Part shown: piece by piece, positions 9,188-18,686 of the stretch
How positions within the stretch are numbered: position 1 is the first letter of the stretch
Layout: every line of letters starts with the position of its first letter
Origin: Legionella septentrionalis
GTDB lineage: Bacteria > Pseudomonadota > Gammaproteobacteria > Legionellales > Legionellaceae
DNA length: 64,000 nucleotides
Direction of reading: 5' to 3'
NCBI RefSeq assembly: GCF_003989745.1
Contig: NZ_RZGS01000009.1
Location: forward strand, 1 to 64,000
The notes under the pieces: generated by a model
What the model was told of the DNA's origin: nothing
Databases searched by the model: none
What the model saw: the letters and a program-made list of their open reading frames with translations, nothing else
Position numbers and translations under genes: made by a program

Positions 9188-10369
9188 ATGCGTTCAAGAT
9201 TTATTGGTGGGATTCTTCTCATTGTCGGTACCTCAATTGGCGGCGGCATGTTGGCATTACCGGTAGCAAATTCCGCGACCGGTTTTTGGCAATCGTCTCT
9301 TTTTCTTTTTCTATGCTGGGTAGTAATGACGTTAGGCGCATTTTTTATCCTCGAAGTTAATTTATATCTTCCTGCAGGTAAAAATATGGTTTCCATGGCT
9401 ACCTCGACGCTGGGCAAGCCGGGATTACTCATCGCTTGGCTCAGTTACCTGTTTCTGCTATATACCCTATTGTCTGCTTATATCTCAGGCGGTGCAGATG
9501 TATTGGGCAGTTTATTGCAAATGCTGCATATCCACATTGCAGAGTGGCAATTAATTGTATTATTTACCTTGTTTTTTGGGTTCATCGTTTATGGGGGGAT
9601 TCGTCAGGTCGACTTAATAAACCGCGGGTTGATGTTCGCCAAACTTGGGGTATATTTAATTTTGGTATTGCTTATCGCACCTTACGTTAAACCACAATAT
9701 TTTGCCGGAGGAGATTACCGCTACATCACCGGCACCGTCATGATTTTAATCACCTCATTTGGCTTTGCTATCATCGTGCCTAATTTGCGCGAATACTTTA
9801 ATGATAATGTTCGCGCACTGAAACAAGTAGTTTTTATAGGTTCTCTCATCCCATTGATTTGTTATTTAGCATGGGATGCTGTGATCATGGGCAGCTTGCC
9901 GGCTGAAGGAGCTGGGGGACTTAAAGAACTCCTGCATGATGAACACGCTACGAGTTCTCTGGCTGCTTTCTTAAGCAATACGGTAAACAATTCCATCATT
10001 TCATCGCTGTTTCATTTTTTCACGTCGATCTGCATGCTCACTGCTTTTTTGGGCGTATCCTTATGTCTTATCAGTTTTTTAGGCGATGGATTAAACCTTG
10101 CACAACGCGGCAAAGAAGGATTTGGCTTATTTTTGCTGACTTTCTTACCGCCTTTACTGGTGGTAATTTATTATCCAGGTGCATACTTGCAAGCTTTGAA
10201 CTACGCCGGCTTTTTTTGCATTATTTTATTACTGTTGCTGCCTGTTCTTATGTCTTTGGCGGGTCGGAAAAAATTTAACTCGCCGTTTATAGTACCTGGC
10301 GGTAAAACCACGCAATTTTTTGTTTTAATCTGTTCAGTTGCATTATTAGTTGCAGCCTTAAGCTCTTAA
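9188..10369 (+). CDS. Aromatic amino acid permease (TyrP/Mtr family), first of a tandem pair
   Basis: This inner-membrane H+-coupled carrier has about 11 helices and is probably specific for tyrosine or tryptophan. The N-terminal family motif LIVGTSIGGGMLALP and the later LITSFGFA segment are present. The frame is open from a TTG at 9131, but I choose the ATG at 9188 (393 residues) because it aligns with the start of the adjacent paralogue (RFIGGILL against KLIGGILL). The two permeases are strongly similar along their whole length, which indicates tandem duplication. No strong ribosome site is visible at either start. Confidence 0.88.
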   Translation: MRSRFIGGILLIVGTSIGGGMLALPVANSATGFWQSSLFLFLCWVVMTLGAFFILEVNLYLPAGKNMVSMATSTLGKPGLLIAWLSYLFLLYTLLSAYISGGADVLGSLLQMLHIHIAEWQLIVLFTLFFGFIVYGGIRQVDLINRGLMFAKLGVYLILVLLIAPYVKPQYFAGGDYRYITGTVMILITSFGFAIIVPNLREYFNDNVRALKQVVFIGSLIPLICYLAWDAVIMGSLPAEGAGGLKELLHDEHATSSLAAFLSNTVNNSIISSLFHFFTSICMLTAFLGVSLCLISFLGDGLNLAQRGKEGFGLFLLTFLPPLLVVIYYPGAYLQALNYAGFFCIILLLLLPVLMSLAGRKKFNSPFIVPGGKTTQFFVLICSVALLVAALSS

Positions 10370-10426
10370 TGCAACCTGGTTATGCTTAATGGCAAAGCCT
10401 TATGGCACGTTGATTAAAGGATCATA

Positions 10427-10455
10427 TTGACTTATTTAGCATTTTAAATTATCAT
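10427..10455 (+). promoter_or_regulatory. Sigma-70 promoter of the second aromatic permease
   Basis: TTGACT (10427-10432) and TATCAT (10450-10455) are spaced by 17 bases, about 32 bases before the GTG start. The second permease therefore has its own promoter and need not depend on the first. Confidence 0.55.
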
Positions 10456-10487
10456 GTTGGATTATTTTTGACCAAAAGAGACAAACT

Positions 10488-11690
10488 GTGGCAAACTCAA
10501 AACTCATTGGCGGCATATTATTAATCGTTGGTACCTCCATTGGGGGCGGCATGCTGGCATTACCAGTATCTACCGCAGCTGCAGGCATTACGGCTTCCAT
10601 CTTTTTCTTGGTATTATGCTGGTTAATCATGACTGCAGGCGCCTTACTGATCCTTGAAGTAAATCTTCGCCTTCCTGCCGGCAGCAATATGGTTTCCATG
10701 GCAAAAGCCACTTTAGGGCTCCCAGGACAAATCATTGCTTGGGTGACTTATCTTTTCTTACTGTATACCCTGCTTGCCGCCTATATCTCCGGCGGAACAG
10801 ATGTCTTTAGCGGCTTGCTGCACAAGGCCGGTATCGAACTGCCTAATTGGGGTACTTCGCTGTTATTTACTGTCTTGTTCAGCCTCATCATATATAAAGG
10901 GATCCGGGCCGTCGATTATGTGAACCGCGGGCTCATGTTTGGGAAACTCGGCGTCTACCTATTGTTGGTGTTGATTATCAGCCCGCACATCGATGTCACT
11001 ATTTGGCAAGGGGGCTCAATGCCTGCAATTGCAGGCAGCTTTATGATTTTAATTACATCGTTTGGTTTTGCCTCAATTGTGCCGAGCTTACGTGAATACT
11101 TTCAGGACGATATAACTTCTTTAAGAAAAGTCATCCTCTTTGGCTCCCTGATACCGTTAGGCTGCTACATTGTCTGGGAAGCAATCATTATGGGCGTCAT
11201 TCAACGTGAAGGCAGTAATGGATTAGTGGTATTAATGAATAGCGATCATGCGACCAGTGGTTTAATGAATGCCTTGAGCGAAGCCATCCATAGTAAATGG
11301 ATAAGTGGCTTCTTTGGCTTTTTCACATCAATTTGCATGATCACTGCTTTTTTAGGTGTTTCCTTGGGGTTATTCGACTTCCTGGCTGATGGCTTAAAAT
11401 TACAAAAAGCAGGCAAACAAGGCCATTGCATTTTGGGGTTAACCTTCCTGCCCCCGCTTCTCGTGGTATTATTTAACCCTGGCGTGTATTTGCAAGCTTT
11501 AAGTTATGCTGGAATTTGCTGCGTTATCTTGTTATTGCTCTTACCCGTAGTTATGGCATGGCGCGGCCGAAAAAGCGCGACCTTAACCAGTACAGGGGAT
11601 AAGGTATTCATTCCCGGCGGGAATATCACCTTAGCTTTGATAGGATTAACAGCCGTGGTACTGCTTTATATTGCAAGCAATTTCAGCTAG
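10488..11690 (+). CDS. Aromatic amino acid permease (TyrP/Mtr family), second of a tandem pair
   Basis: This 400-residue paralogue of the preceding gene has the same helices and motifs (LIVGTSIGGGMLALP, FMILITSFGFA, the TSICMITAFLGVSLGL segment). It starts at a GTG preceded by AAAAGAGA. It has its own promoter and is followed by a clear rho-independent terminator. Which permease takes tyrosine and which tryptophan cannot be told from sequence. Aromatic and other amino acids are major nutrients for Legionella relatives, so the duplication may serve nutrition in the host. Confidence 0.9.
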   Translation: MANSKLIGGILLIVGTSIGGGMLALPVSTAAAGITASIFFLVLCWLIMTAGALLILEVNLRLPAGSNMVSMAKATLGLPGQIIAWVTYLFLLYTLLAAYISGGTDVFSGLLHKAGIELPNWGTSLLFTVLFSLIIYKGIRAVDYVNRGLMFGKLGVYLLLVLIISPHIDVTIWQGGSMPAIAGSFMILITSFGFASIVPSLREYFQDDITSLRKVILFGSLIPLGCYIVWEAIIMGVIQREGSNGLVVLMNSDHATSGLMNALSEAIHSKWISGFFGFFTSICMITAFLGVSLGLFDFLADGLKLQKAGKQGHCILGLTFLPPLLVVLFNPGVYLQALSYAGICCVILLLLLPVVMAWRGRKSATLTSTGDKVFIPGGNITLALIGLTAVVLLYIASNFS

Positions 11691-11713
11691 TAAGCCAAAT
11701 ATTTCTCCTATTT

Positions 11714-11756
11714 GACCAGGAAGGATGTAAATCCAGAAATCCCTGGTCTTTTTTTT
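11714..11756 (+). terminator. Rho-independent terminator after the permease pair
   Basis: The arms GACCAGG (11714-11720) and CCTGGTC (11742-11748) form a seven-base stem followed directly by eight T residues (11749-11756). Confidence 0.85.
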
Positions 11757-11808
11757 ATGATGCAGTAATATTGCAGCAGAAACAAACACAAGGTTTCCCG
11801 CACGCTAT

Positions 11809-12621
11809 ATGACAAAAAAAATAAGACCCTTTTTAAAATGGGCCGGAAATAAATACAATTGTCTTGAGCAGATCTTAATGTCATTACCTGCCGCAAACCG
11901 GCTGATCGAACCATTTGCTGGCTCGGCAGCAATTTTTATCAATTCAAACTATCCGAATTATTTGGTTGCTGAAGAAAATAAGGATTTAATTGCTTTGTTT
12001 TCATGCTTGCAAAAAGAAGGTGAAACTTTTATTGCTTATTGCGAGCAATTTTTTTGCCCGGACAACAATTACGCCTCTCAATATTATGCACTACGACAAA
12101 TATTCAATCAGGAAAATGACCCACGCTTAAGGGCAGCTATTTTTTTGTATTTAAACCGCCATGGCTACAATGGCTTATGCCGTTATAACAAACAAGGGAT
12201 TTATAATGTCCCTTTCGGCCGTTACGATAAACCTTATTTTCCACGCGAGGAAATGATTTTCTTTCATCATAAAAGCCAAATGGCTCATTTCATTCATGCT
12301 GATTTTCGCAAAACCTTTGCTTTGGCGAAGCCAGGCGATGTCATTTATTGCGACCCTCCCTATGCCCCGCGCCACCAGCTCACCAATTTTTCTTCCTATA
12401 TCCATAAAAAATTTGGCCAAACTGAGCAAATACTGCTGGCCAAATTAGCCATGGAAAGCGCTACAAAAGGTATTACTGTAATTATTTCCAATCATGATAC
12501 GGAATTCACGCGGCATCATTACCAGCATGCAGAAATTATTTCATTTTCCGTTAAACGCTCAATTAATCGGAATGGAAAAAATCGGCTCCCGGTGAAAGAG
12601 TTGCTCGCTGTTTTTCGTTAA
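11809..12621 (+). CDS. dam: DNA adenine methyltransferase (Dam, D12 class)
   Basis: This enzyme methylates the adenine in GATC using S-adenosylmethionine and acts in mismatch-repair strand choice and replication timing. The 270-residue protein has the N-terminal SAM-binding motif as FLKWAGNK, the second motif FAGSAA, and the catalytic motif DPPYAP (near residue 184), all intact. It stands alone after the permease terminator with no restriction enzyme beside it, which fits an orphan Dam rather than a restriction-modification system. GATC specificity is inferred from overall similarity to Dam. Confidence 0.92.
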   Translation: MTKKIRPFLKWAGNKYNCLEQILMSLPAANRLIEPFAGSAAIFINSNYPNYLVAEENKDLIALFSCLQKEGETFIAYCEQFFCPDNNYASQYYALRQIFNQENDPRLRAAIFLYLNRHGYNGLCRYNKQGIYNVPFGRYDKPYFPREEMIFFHHKSQMAHFIHADFRKTFALAKPGDVIYCDPPYAPRHQLTNFSSYIHKKFGQTEQILLAKLAMESATKGITVIISNHDTEFTRHHYQHAEIISFSVKRSINRNGKNRLPVKELLAVFR

Positions 12622-12738
12622 GAAGAAATCTTCTGCAATAAACAGAATGCGTCTACCTTAAATAATTTAAGGGTTATCCTGTGAACTCTGTTGAATTCCT
12701 AAGCCTTTGTTGAAAATTGCTTGCAATAAATGATGCGG

Positions 12739-12770
12739 GGATGCAGGAAACCCAACTTACGCCTGCATCC
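12739..12770. repeat. Inverted repeat between dam and the MFS gene
   Basis: A perfect nine-base stem, GGATGCAGG (12739-12747) with CCTGCATCC (12762-12770), lies between two convergent genes. No T-run follows on either strand, so terminator function is plausible but not shown. Confidence 0.45.
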
Positions 12771-12779
12771 AGCAAATAC

Positions 12780-14063
12780 TTAATTTTGAGAAAACTTGTG
12801 ATCTTTTAAGAAAAAAGCAGCAATCATGACCATCAATAAAGACAACGGAAGAATGGATAAAGCGACCTGGTAATCCACAACCGTGTAAATATGCTCCCCG
12901 CCTACGACGCCACTATCTCCGAACTTATCCAATAATTTACCTACCAACGGCTGGAAAATCACTCCACCCAAAGTAACTATCATATTGGTAGCAGCAAATA
13001 CTGTTCCTGATAATTTGGCGCCGCTATTTTCCTTAGCCATGACAAAAACAATAATTTCAGTCGCACTAAATACCCCATAGAGGAAAAGCAAAATATTTAA
13101 CGCAACATAAGACAATCCGGGCCAGTATAAAACGAGGCTAATGCAAATCAGGGACATGAAGGCGCCTAATACTAAAGGCAATACGCGCCGGCCGCTACGA
13201 TCGGAAAAATACCCGGCAATTGGCGCCCCCACAGCCCAGCCTAGAAACATGGCTGAAATCGTATGTGCTGCCTCTACTTTAGTCAGGTGGTGCGCTTGCT
13301 CCAAATAAGTTTTCCCCCAGAGTTCGCCGAATACAGAAAGCGAAGTATAAAGGCAGGCTCCCACAAATCCGATGATCCACACTTCCGGCGACGTCAGCAC
13401 ATGCATGACATTGCGGAAAAATTCCGGTAAAGGTTGCGTCTTGCTTTGAAATCCACCTGGCCCATCTCGCACCATGAGAAAAATCAGAACAGTCAGTACC
13501 CCGCCAAAAACAACCATCATAAACAATACATGCTGCAACCCCATGGAAACAGCCATTTCGGTTATTTTAACTTCGCCGTAAACCAATCCCAACATGCCCA
13601 ACGTAGTGATTAAGCCGGCTACCAGAGAAAAATAACGCCGTGGCAGCCAATGCATAGCCAAAGACAATACGCCTACGAATGCAAACGACGAACCAAAACC
13701 TACAAGAAAACGGCCGCTACCTGCTATGGCAATTGAAGAAGAGTAGGTAAACATAAAAGAACCCACGGTACAACACAGACAGGCAAATGTCAGCAGGCGA
13801 CGCGGGCCGAACCGATCCATGAGCAAGCCCACCGGTAGTTGCATGGGGGAATAAGCGAAGTAATAAAAAGCAGACAGCTGGCCAAATGTCGTGGCAGAAA
13901 TATGTCCAAAAGCCGCACTTAATTCACTTTGTAATGCCCCTGGGATAATCCGCAGCACGAATTCATAGCAATAAAAAATAGCTCCTATCGCACAAACCAA
14001 GCAACCGAAATAAATTTGTTTCTTTATGGATTTATTTTCTAGCATTTGTGTCAGCGTGTGCAT
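12780..14063 (-). CDS. MFS transporter, second of a pair
   Basis: This 427-residue 12-helix major facilitator carrier shows the loop 2-3 signature as MDRFGPRRLL and the matching second-half loop FSDRSGRRVLP. The ATG at 14063 has an AAGGGAA ribosome site and lies inside the end of the upstream MFS gene (32-base overlap), so the two are co-translated. The proteins are paralogues and share an unusual YxYEFxLRI segment in helix 1. The substrate is unknown. Families of such carriers in Legionella (Pht) import amino acids and nucleosides, but assignment to them is inference. Confidence 0.85.
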   Translation of the reverse strand: MHTLTQMLENKSIKKQIYFGCLVCAIGAIFYCYEFVLRIIPGALQSELSAAFGHISATTFGQLSAFYYFAYSPMQLPVGLLMDRFGPRRLLTFACLCCTVGSFMFTYSSSIAIAGSGRFLVGFGSSFAFVGVLSLAMHWLPRRYFSLVAGLITTLGMLGLVYGEVKITEMAVSMGLQHVLFMMVVFGGVLTVLIFLMVRDGPGGFQSKTQPLPEFFRNVMHVLTSPEVWIIGFVGACLYTSLSVFGELWGKTYLEQAHHLTKVEAAHTISAMFLGWAVGAPIAGYFSDRSGRRVLPLVLGAFMSLICISLVLYWPGLSYVALNILLFLYGVFSATEIIVFVMAKENSGAKLSGTVFAATNMIVTLGGVIFQPLVGKLLDKFGDSGVVGGEHIYTVVDYQVALSILPLSLLMVMIAAFFLKDHKFSQN

Positions 14064-15339
14064 AAGTTTCCCTTAAGAAAAAGGTTAAAACAGCGGCTAT
14101 TAAAATTCCCAAGGGAATGATAGTCATAGCGAATTGATAATCATTTGCTGTGTAGAATTGTTGCATTTTATCTAAATGCAATGCTTGTTCAGGCAGATTT
14201 GCTGCGCGCGACTGGGAACTCCACATCAATAACTGGCCCACCAGCGGTTGTAAAAACATGGCGCCAATCATAACGATCATATTGGTCATGGCAATAGCGG
14301 TACCTGCCGCTTCTTTTGGACTAAGTTCACGCCCCACGGCAAACACGATCGCTTGTACGCTATAAAGCAAGCCCAGTAAAAACATTAATGCATTCAGCCA
14401 ATGCTGCGTTAGCCCCGGGGTATACAGGATTGCCATCATAATCAAGGCTGCTCCGGCAGCACCTATTAACATCGGTGGTTTACGTTTTTTAAGCGTGTCG
14501 GAAATAAAACCGGCAAGCGGCGCCCCAATTGTAAATCCTAAAAAAAGCAGTGAGTTGGCAAAATGCGCGCCCGCTTCAGTGAGGCCATGTGCATGGCGCA
14601 GATATGGAATCCCCCATAATTCTGCAAATACAGTGGTAGGCAAATAAACCAGGCATCCATACAAACCATTAATCCAAATTTGCTTGTTCCGGGCAATGAT
14701 CCCTAAATCAACCATGTTGCGCCGGAAACTGTCTATGGTACCGCTCACTTGCTGGGTACGCCGTTGATCACGTATGCCGTACCACAGCACCACGATGAGT
14801 CCAATACCAAAAATTGCAGTAAAGTTTACTGTTTTTTGCCATCCCAGCCAGGACACCATATATCCCAGTAAATTGTCGCCAATCATAGCCCCTATAGTTC
14901 CCAGGGCGGTAGCTATACCAGCCACCATAGCCAATTTATTCTCAGGCAACCAAAGCGTGGCCAATTTCAATACGCCAACGAAAGCAAATGCCGAACCTAA
15001 CCCCACTAAAAAGCGCCCTGCAGCAGCAATTGGAAAAGAAGTGGTCCCTGCGAACATAAACGTACCTATTACGCAAATTAGGCAGGCGATAGTCAGCAAG
15101 CGCCGTGGACCGAAACGATCCATGAGCACGCCTACAGGCAACTGCATAGGAACATAAGCGTAATAATAAAAAGCGGATAGAAAGCCAAAACCTGCGGCGG
15201 ATAAATTAAAATGATTGCGCAATTCAGTTTCCATTACACTGGGGGATATGCGCAAAAAATACTCATAAGCGTAATACACCGCACCTAAACTACAGATTAA
15301 CCATCCTACTAATTGATAGCGTTTATTGCTGGTAGACAA
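14032..15339 (-). CDS. MFS transporter, first of a pair
   Basis: This 435-residue, 12-helix carrier has the motif MDRFGPRRLL after helix 2 and FISDTLKKRKPP in the second half. It starts at a TTG (15339) with AAGGAG eight bases upstream. It is paralogous to the following MFS gene, which it overlaps by 32 bases. It lies 47 bases downstream of the malic enzyme gene in the same direction, so an operon of malic enzyme with the two carriers is possible and would suit import of an organic or amino acid feeding pyruvate. Confidence 0.85.
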   Translation of the reverse strand: MSTSNKRYQLVGWLICSLGAVYYAYEYFLRISPSVMETELRNHFNLSAAGFGFLSAFYYYAYVPMQLPVGVLMDRFGPRRLLTIACLICVIGTFMFAGTTSFPIAAAGRFLVGLGSAFAFVGVLKLATLWLPENKLAMVAGIATALGTIGAMIGDNLLGYMVSWLGWQKTVNFTAIFGIGLIVVLWYGIRDQRRTQQVSGTIDSFRRNMVDLGIIARNKQIWINGLYGCLVYLPTTVFAELWGIPYLRHAHGLTEAGAHFANSLLFLGFTIGAPLAGFISDTLKKRKPPMLIGAAGAALIMMAILYTPGLTQHWLNALMFLLGLLYSVQAIVFAVGRELSPKEAAGTAIAMTNMIVMIGAMFLQPLVGQLLMWSSQSRAANLPEQALHLDKMQQFYTANDYQFAMTIIPLGILIAAVLTFFLRETYAHADTNARK

Positions 15340-15386
15340 AATAAGCTCCTTAACGTAAAGGTTTACGTATGAGTTCTATGGGTAAG

Positions 15387-16622
15387 CTACAAAGCATTCT
15401 TTCTGCTTACGCCACTTGCAATTGCTGCATTTGCTACGGCAACCGAAACCCGCTCGCGCAACCTGGGATCAATCGGTTTGGGGATGATATATTGCGGTCC
15501 AAATTCCCAATCCGTTACACCAGGATAATTATCTTTAACTTCTTGTGGAACAGGTTCATGCACCAATTGGCGTATCGCTTCCACCGCGGCAACGTGCATG
15601 GCTTGATTGATACAGGTAGCACGCACATCCAATGCGCCGCGAAAAATGTATGGGAAACATAATACGTTATTTACCTGGTTTGGGTAATCACTTCGGCCTG
15701 TTGCAATAATTAAATCATCGCATAACTTTAAAGCCAATTCAGGTCTTATTTCAGGATTTGGGTTGGATAAAGCAAAAATAATCGGCCTGGGCGCCATCAA
15801 ACTTAATAAATCGGCATTTAGTAAATCAGGCTTTGCTACGCCAATAAAGACATCGGCATCGACCAGAGCATCGGCTAACGTGCGTTTGTCGGTTGTTTGC
15901 GCGAATGCTTGTTTATAAATATTTAAATCATCCCGGCCAGTGTGGATTACACCGCGGCTGTCTAATAAAAACATATTGCGTTTATCTGCGCCTAACGCCA
16001 CCAACAAGCGCATGGAAGCAATGCCAGCGGCTCCTGCACCGATACAGACAATGCGCGCTTCCGACAGTTTCTTTTGCTGCAGCTCAAGGGCATTTAGCAA
16101 CCCTGCCGCGACTACAATCGCTGTACCATGCTGGTCGTCATGAAACACAGGAATATTTAATTGTTCGCTTAAGGCTTTTTCAATGTCAAAACACTCCGGA
16201 GCCTTAATATCCTCAAGGTTAATGCCACCAAAAGTTGGGGCGATATTTTTTGCTGTGGTGATGAATGCCTGCGGTTCGTTTGCATGGATTTCGATGTCAA
16301 AAACATCAATGCCGGCAAAACGTTTGAATAAAACCGCTTTTCCCTCCATAACGGGTTTACTGGCCAGCGGCCCCACATCCCCCAAGCCAAGTACGGCAGT
16401 ACCATTGGTCATTACCGCAATTAAATTGCCCTTGGCAGTGTAGCGATAGGCGTCTTCCGGATTTTCGGCAATAGCCAGCACGGGCTCAGCTACTCCCGGT
16501 GTATAAGCTAATGATAAATCCTCTTGAGAATTTGTGGATTTGGTTACATACACCCCCAGTTTTCCGGGCGTGGGAAATTCGTGGTACTGCAACGCACGGC
16601 TTTTTAAATCATCTTTGTCCAA
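15387..16622 (-). CDS. Malic enzyme, short bacterial form (MaeB-like without phosphotransacetylase domain)
   Basis: This enzyme oxidatively decarboxylates malate to pyruvate. The 411-residue protein carries YTPGVAEP, the catalytic-lysine region GPLASKPVMEGKA, the metal-site segment INLEDIKAPECF, HDDQHGTA, and the Rossmann motif GAGAAG. It lacks the phosphotransacetylase domain that extends E. coli MaeB to about 760 residues, and so resembles the YtsJ-type enzymes of about 410 residues. The start is a TTG with GAGAGTAAG upstream. NADP preference is likely for the type but not proven. A second, unrelated-length malic enzyme lies at 31.4 kb. Confidence 0.92.
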   Translation of the reverse strand: MDKDDLKSRALQYHEFPTPGKLGVYVTKSTNSQEDLSLAYTPGVAEPVLAIAENPEDAYRYTAKGNLIAVMTNGTAVLGLGDVGPLASKPVMEGKAVLFKRFAGIDVFDIEIHANEPQAFITTAKNIAPTFGGINLEDIKAPECFDIEKALSEQLNIPVFHDDQHGTAIVVAAGLLNALELQQKKLSEARIVCIGAGAAGIASMRLLVALGADKRNMFLLDSRGVIHTGRDDLNIYKQAFAQTTDKRTLADALVDADVFIGVAKPDLLNADLLSLMAPRPIIFALSNPNPEIRPELALKLCDDLIIATGRSDYPNQVNNVLCFPYIFRGALDVRATCINQAMHVAAVEAIRQLVHEPVPQEVKDNYPGVTDWEFGPQYIIPKPIDPRLRERVSVAVANAAIASGVSRKNAL

Positions 16623-16697
16623 AGTGCTTACTCTCGTTTCAAGTCATCCAGAAAAAAATCATATAGAAATTCTTTAGGGATGAATAGTTTTTATTGC

Positions 16698-16724
16698 AAA
16701 AAAAAGGCGCATTTTAAATGCGCC
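16698..16724 (-). terminator. Rho-independent terminator of rpmE
   Basis: On the minus strand GGCGCATT and AATGCGCC (16706-16713 and 16717-16724) form an eight-base stem followed by a T-run complementary to 16698-16705. It closes the rpmE transcript before the malic enzyme gene. Confidence 0.85.
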
Positions 16725-16759
16725 AATGTATATGATCTTGTTTTTTATTGAATAATGAA

Positions 16760-16975
16760 TTAATTGCCGCGACGATCTTTGCTGTAACGATCGCGGAATT
16801 TTTGTACTCGGCCTCCGGTATCTACCAGCTTTTGTTTTCCGGTATAGAAAGGATGGCATTGTGCACACACTTCGATGCTTAAATCATTGCATAAAGTAGA
16901 ACGAGTTTCAAATGAATGACCGCAACTGCAAGTTACGTTGATGGTTGTGTACTCAGGATGAATCGAAGCTTTCAT
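16760..16975 (-). CDS. rpmE: Ribosomal protein bL31
   Basis: This 71-residue protein of the large ribosomal subunit begins MKASIHPEY. The reading frame is open 37 codons further upstream, but the ATG at 16975 matches the family start and has a GAGAG ribosome site. The cysteines in TCSCGHSF and [10 protein letters not shown] make it the zinc-binding (C+) form, which Zur-regulated paralogues replace in many bacteria under zinc limitation. No C-minus paralogue is visible in the window, although a Zur gene is (26.9 kb). It is monocistronic, with its own terminator. Confidence 0.95.
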   Translation of the reverse strand: MKASIHPEYTTINVTCSCGHSFETRSTLCNDLSIEVCAQCHPFYTGKQKLVDTGGRVQKFRDRYSKDRRGN

Positions 16976-17118
16976 AATACTACTCTCTATGACATGATAA
17001 ATGAGTATCGCCACCTGATCTGCACGGTACAATGACACAGCCCCACCTCGGTCAATACCATGCCTTTGCCAGGCACCATACTCCACAAATAACGCAAAAC
17101 AATAACAGATATGGGGTT

Positions 17119-17907
17119 TTAAAGCAAATGTAATTGCAGTTCACTTAGTTTAGCACATACAGGCGCATGATCAGAGGGACGCTCAGCTCGGCGCGGTTCG
17201 ACATCGATCCAACTTTCCAAACAATGCTGCCTTAATTTGTCACTCAGCAAAATGTGATCGATCCGCAGCCCCCTGTTACGCCGAAAGCAGGCAGTCCGAT
17301 AATCCCACCACGTATACGCTTGCTCTTCCGGGTGCAGGCAGCGGAAACTATCATGCAAACCTAAAAGCGCTAAATCGGCAAACGCCTTGCGTTCCTGGGG
17401 ACTAACCATTACACACCCATCCCAAACAGAGGGGTCATGCACGTCTTTATCTTCCGGAGCTATGTTGAAATCCCCAACAACAGCCAAATGCGGGTAATGT
17501 TTTAATTCTTGCTGAATAAATCCAGTCATGACTTCCAGCCAATTTAACTTATATTGGTATTTACTGGAACCGACTTCACTGCCATTTGGTACATAAAGAT
17601 TAATAAGGCGCATTCCAGCAATGGTAACTGCCAGCATGCGGCGCTGTGGGTCCATAAAACCCGGAACCTCAATGGTTACTTGTTCAATCGGTTTACGGCT
17701 AATGACTGCAACGCCATTGTAAGTTTTTTGGCCTGTATAAGCTACATGATACCCTTGATTGTGAAATTCAAACGTGGGGAATTGTTCATCTATGAGCTTG
17801 GTTTCCTGCAAGGCTAAAATATCCACTTCCGAGCTTTTGAGCCAAGATAAGACTTGTTCCAGGCGAATTTTTAGTGAATTCACATTCCAGCTTGCTATTT
17901 TAAGCAT
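17119..17907 (-). CDS. xthA: Exodeoxyribonuclease III family AP endonuclease
   Basis: This Mg2+-dependent nuclease of base-excision repair nicks at abasic sites and trims 3' ends. The 262-residue protein has the family motifs [15 protein letters not shown] (catalytic Glu), GDFNIAP (Asp/Asn pair) and the terminal SDHAPV (Asp-His). I place the start at the ATG at 17907, which follows a GGGGAG ribosome site; this overlaps the end of the next ExoIII gene by eight bases. The tandem pair are only distantly alike, so this is probably an old pair of differing specificity. Confidence 0.9.
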   Translation of the reverse strand: MLKIASWNVNSLKIRLEQVLSWLKSSEVDILALQETKLIDEQFPTFEFHNQGYHVAYTGQKTYNGVAVISRKPIEQVTIEVPGFMDPQRRMLAVTIAGMRLINLYVPNGSEVGSSKYQYKLNWLEVMTGFIQQELKHYPHLAVVGDFNIAPEDKDVHDPSVWDGCVMVSPQERKAFADLALLGLHDSFRCLHPEEQAYTWWDYRTACFRRNRGLRIDHILLSDKLRQHCLESWIDVEPRRAERPSDHAPVCAKLSELQLHLL

Positions 17908-18682
17908 ACCACTCCCCATGATATTCGATCGTTAAGGGTGCATGATCGGAAAACCGCGTGGCACGATAAATATCCACTGCAGCAATACTCTCCACTAAAC
18001 CGGCAGTAATGACTTGATAATCGATGCGCCACCCTACATTTTTTTCCCATGCACGTCCACGGTTAGACCACCAGGTGTATTGTTCTTCTTCTTGATTGTG
18101 CAAGCGAAAAGCATCAAAAAAACCCATGCTGCTGAATAATTCATCCATCCAAGCCCGCTCTTCCGGTAAAAACCCTGAGTTTTTCTGATTACCTCGCCAA
18201 TTTTTTAAATCAATTTTTTTATGAGCAATATTATAATCGCCGCAAATAATTAACTCCTTCCCTGTTTTTTTCAATTCCTGCAAATGCCTGGCGAAACGTA
18301 CCAAAAAATCAAACTTAATGCTTTGCCGCACCTCACCACTGGTTCCTGAAGGCATGTACAAGGAAATAATACTGAATTTAGGGTAATCAAATTGTATATA
18401 GCGGCCTTCTTCATCGCAGAAAGGAAATCCCAGCCCCTTAACAACCTGCTGTGGTTTTTGGCGGGCGTAAATAGCAACACCGCTGTAACCTTTTTTAACT
18501 GCGTCAAAATAGTCGCAAAAATAGTCACACGGATAGTAAAGCGGATCATCTTTTAATTGCTCTGTTTGCGCCTTGGTTTCCTGAATGCAGACAAAATCGG
18601 CTTCTTGCTTATGCAACCAATCATAAAAGCCCTTGCGTGCAGCAGAGCGAATACCATTTGCATTAAAACTAATAATTTTCAT
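17900..18682 (-). CDS. Second exodeoxyribonuclease III family AP endonuclease
   Basis: This 260-residue protein has the same catalytic set as its neighbour: FNANGIRSA, IQETKA, GDYNIAH and SDHAPLTI at the C terminus. It is closer to the ExoA/XthA branch that starts MKIISFNANG. It is the middle gene of a compact cluster (wrbA, four bases, this gene, eight-base overlap, xthA), so the three are probably co-transcribed. Linking a quinone reductase to two AP endonucleases suggests a shared role in oxidative damage, which is inference. Confidence 0.9.
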   Translation of the reverse strand: MKIISFNANGIRSAARKGFYDWLHKQEADFVCIQETKAQTEQLKDDPLYYPCDYFCDYFDAVKKGYSGVAIYARQKPQQVVKGLGFPFCDEEGRYIQFDYPKFSIISLYMPSGTSGEVRQSIKFDFLVRFARHLQELKKTGKELIICGDYNIAHKKIDLKNWRGNQKNSGFLPEERAWMDELFSSMGFFDAFRLHNQEEEQYTWWSNRGRAWEKNVGWRIDYQVITAGLVESIAAVDIYRATRFSDHAPLTIEYHGEWYA

Positions 18683-18686
18683 ATCA

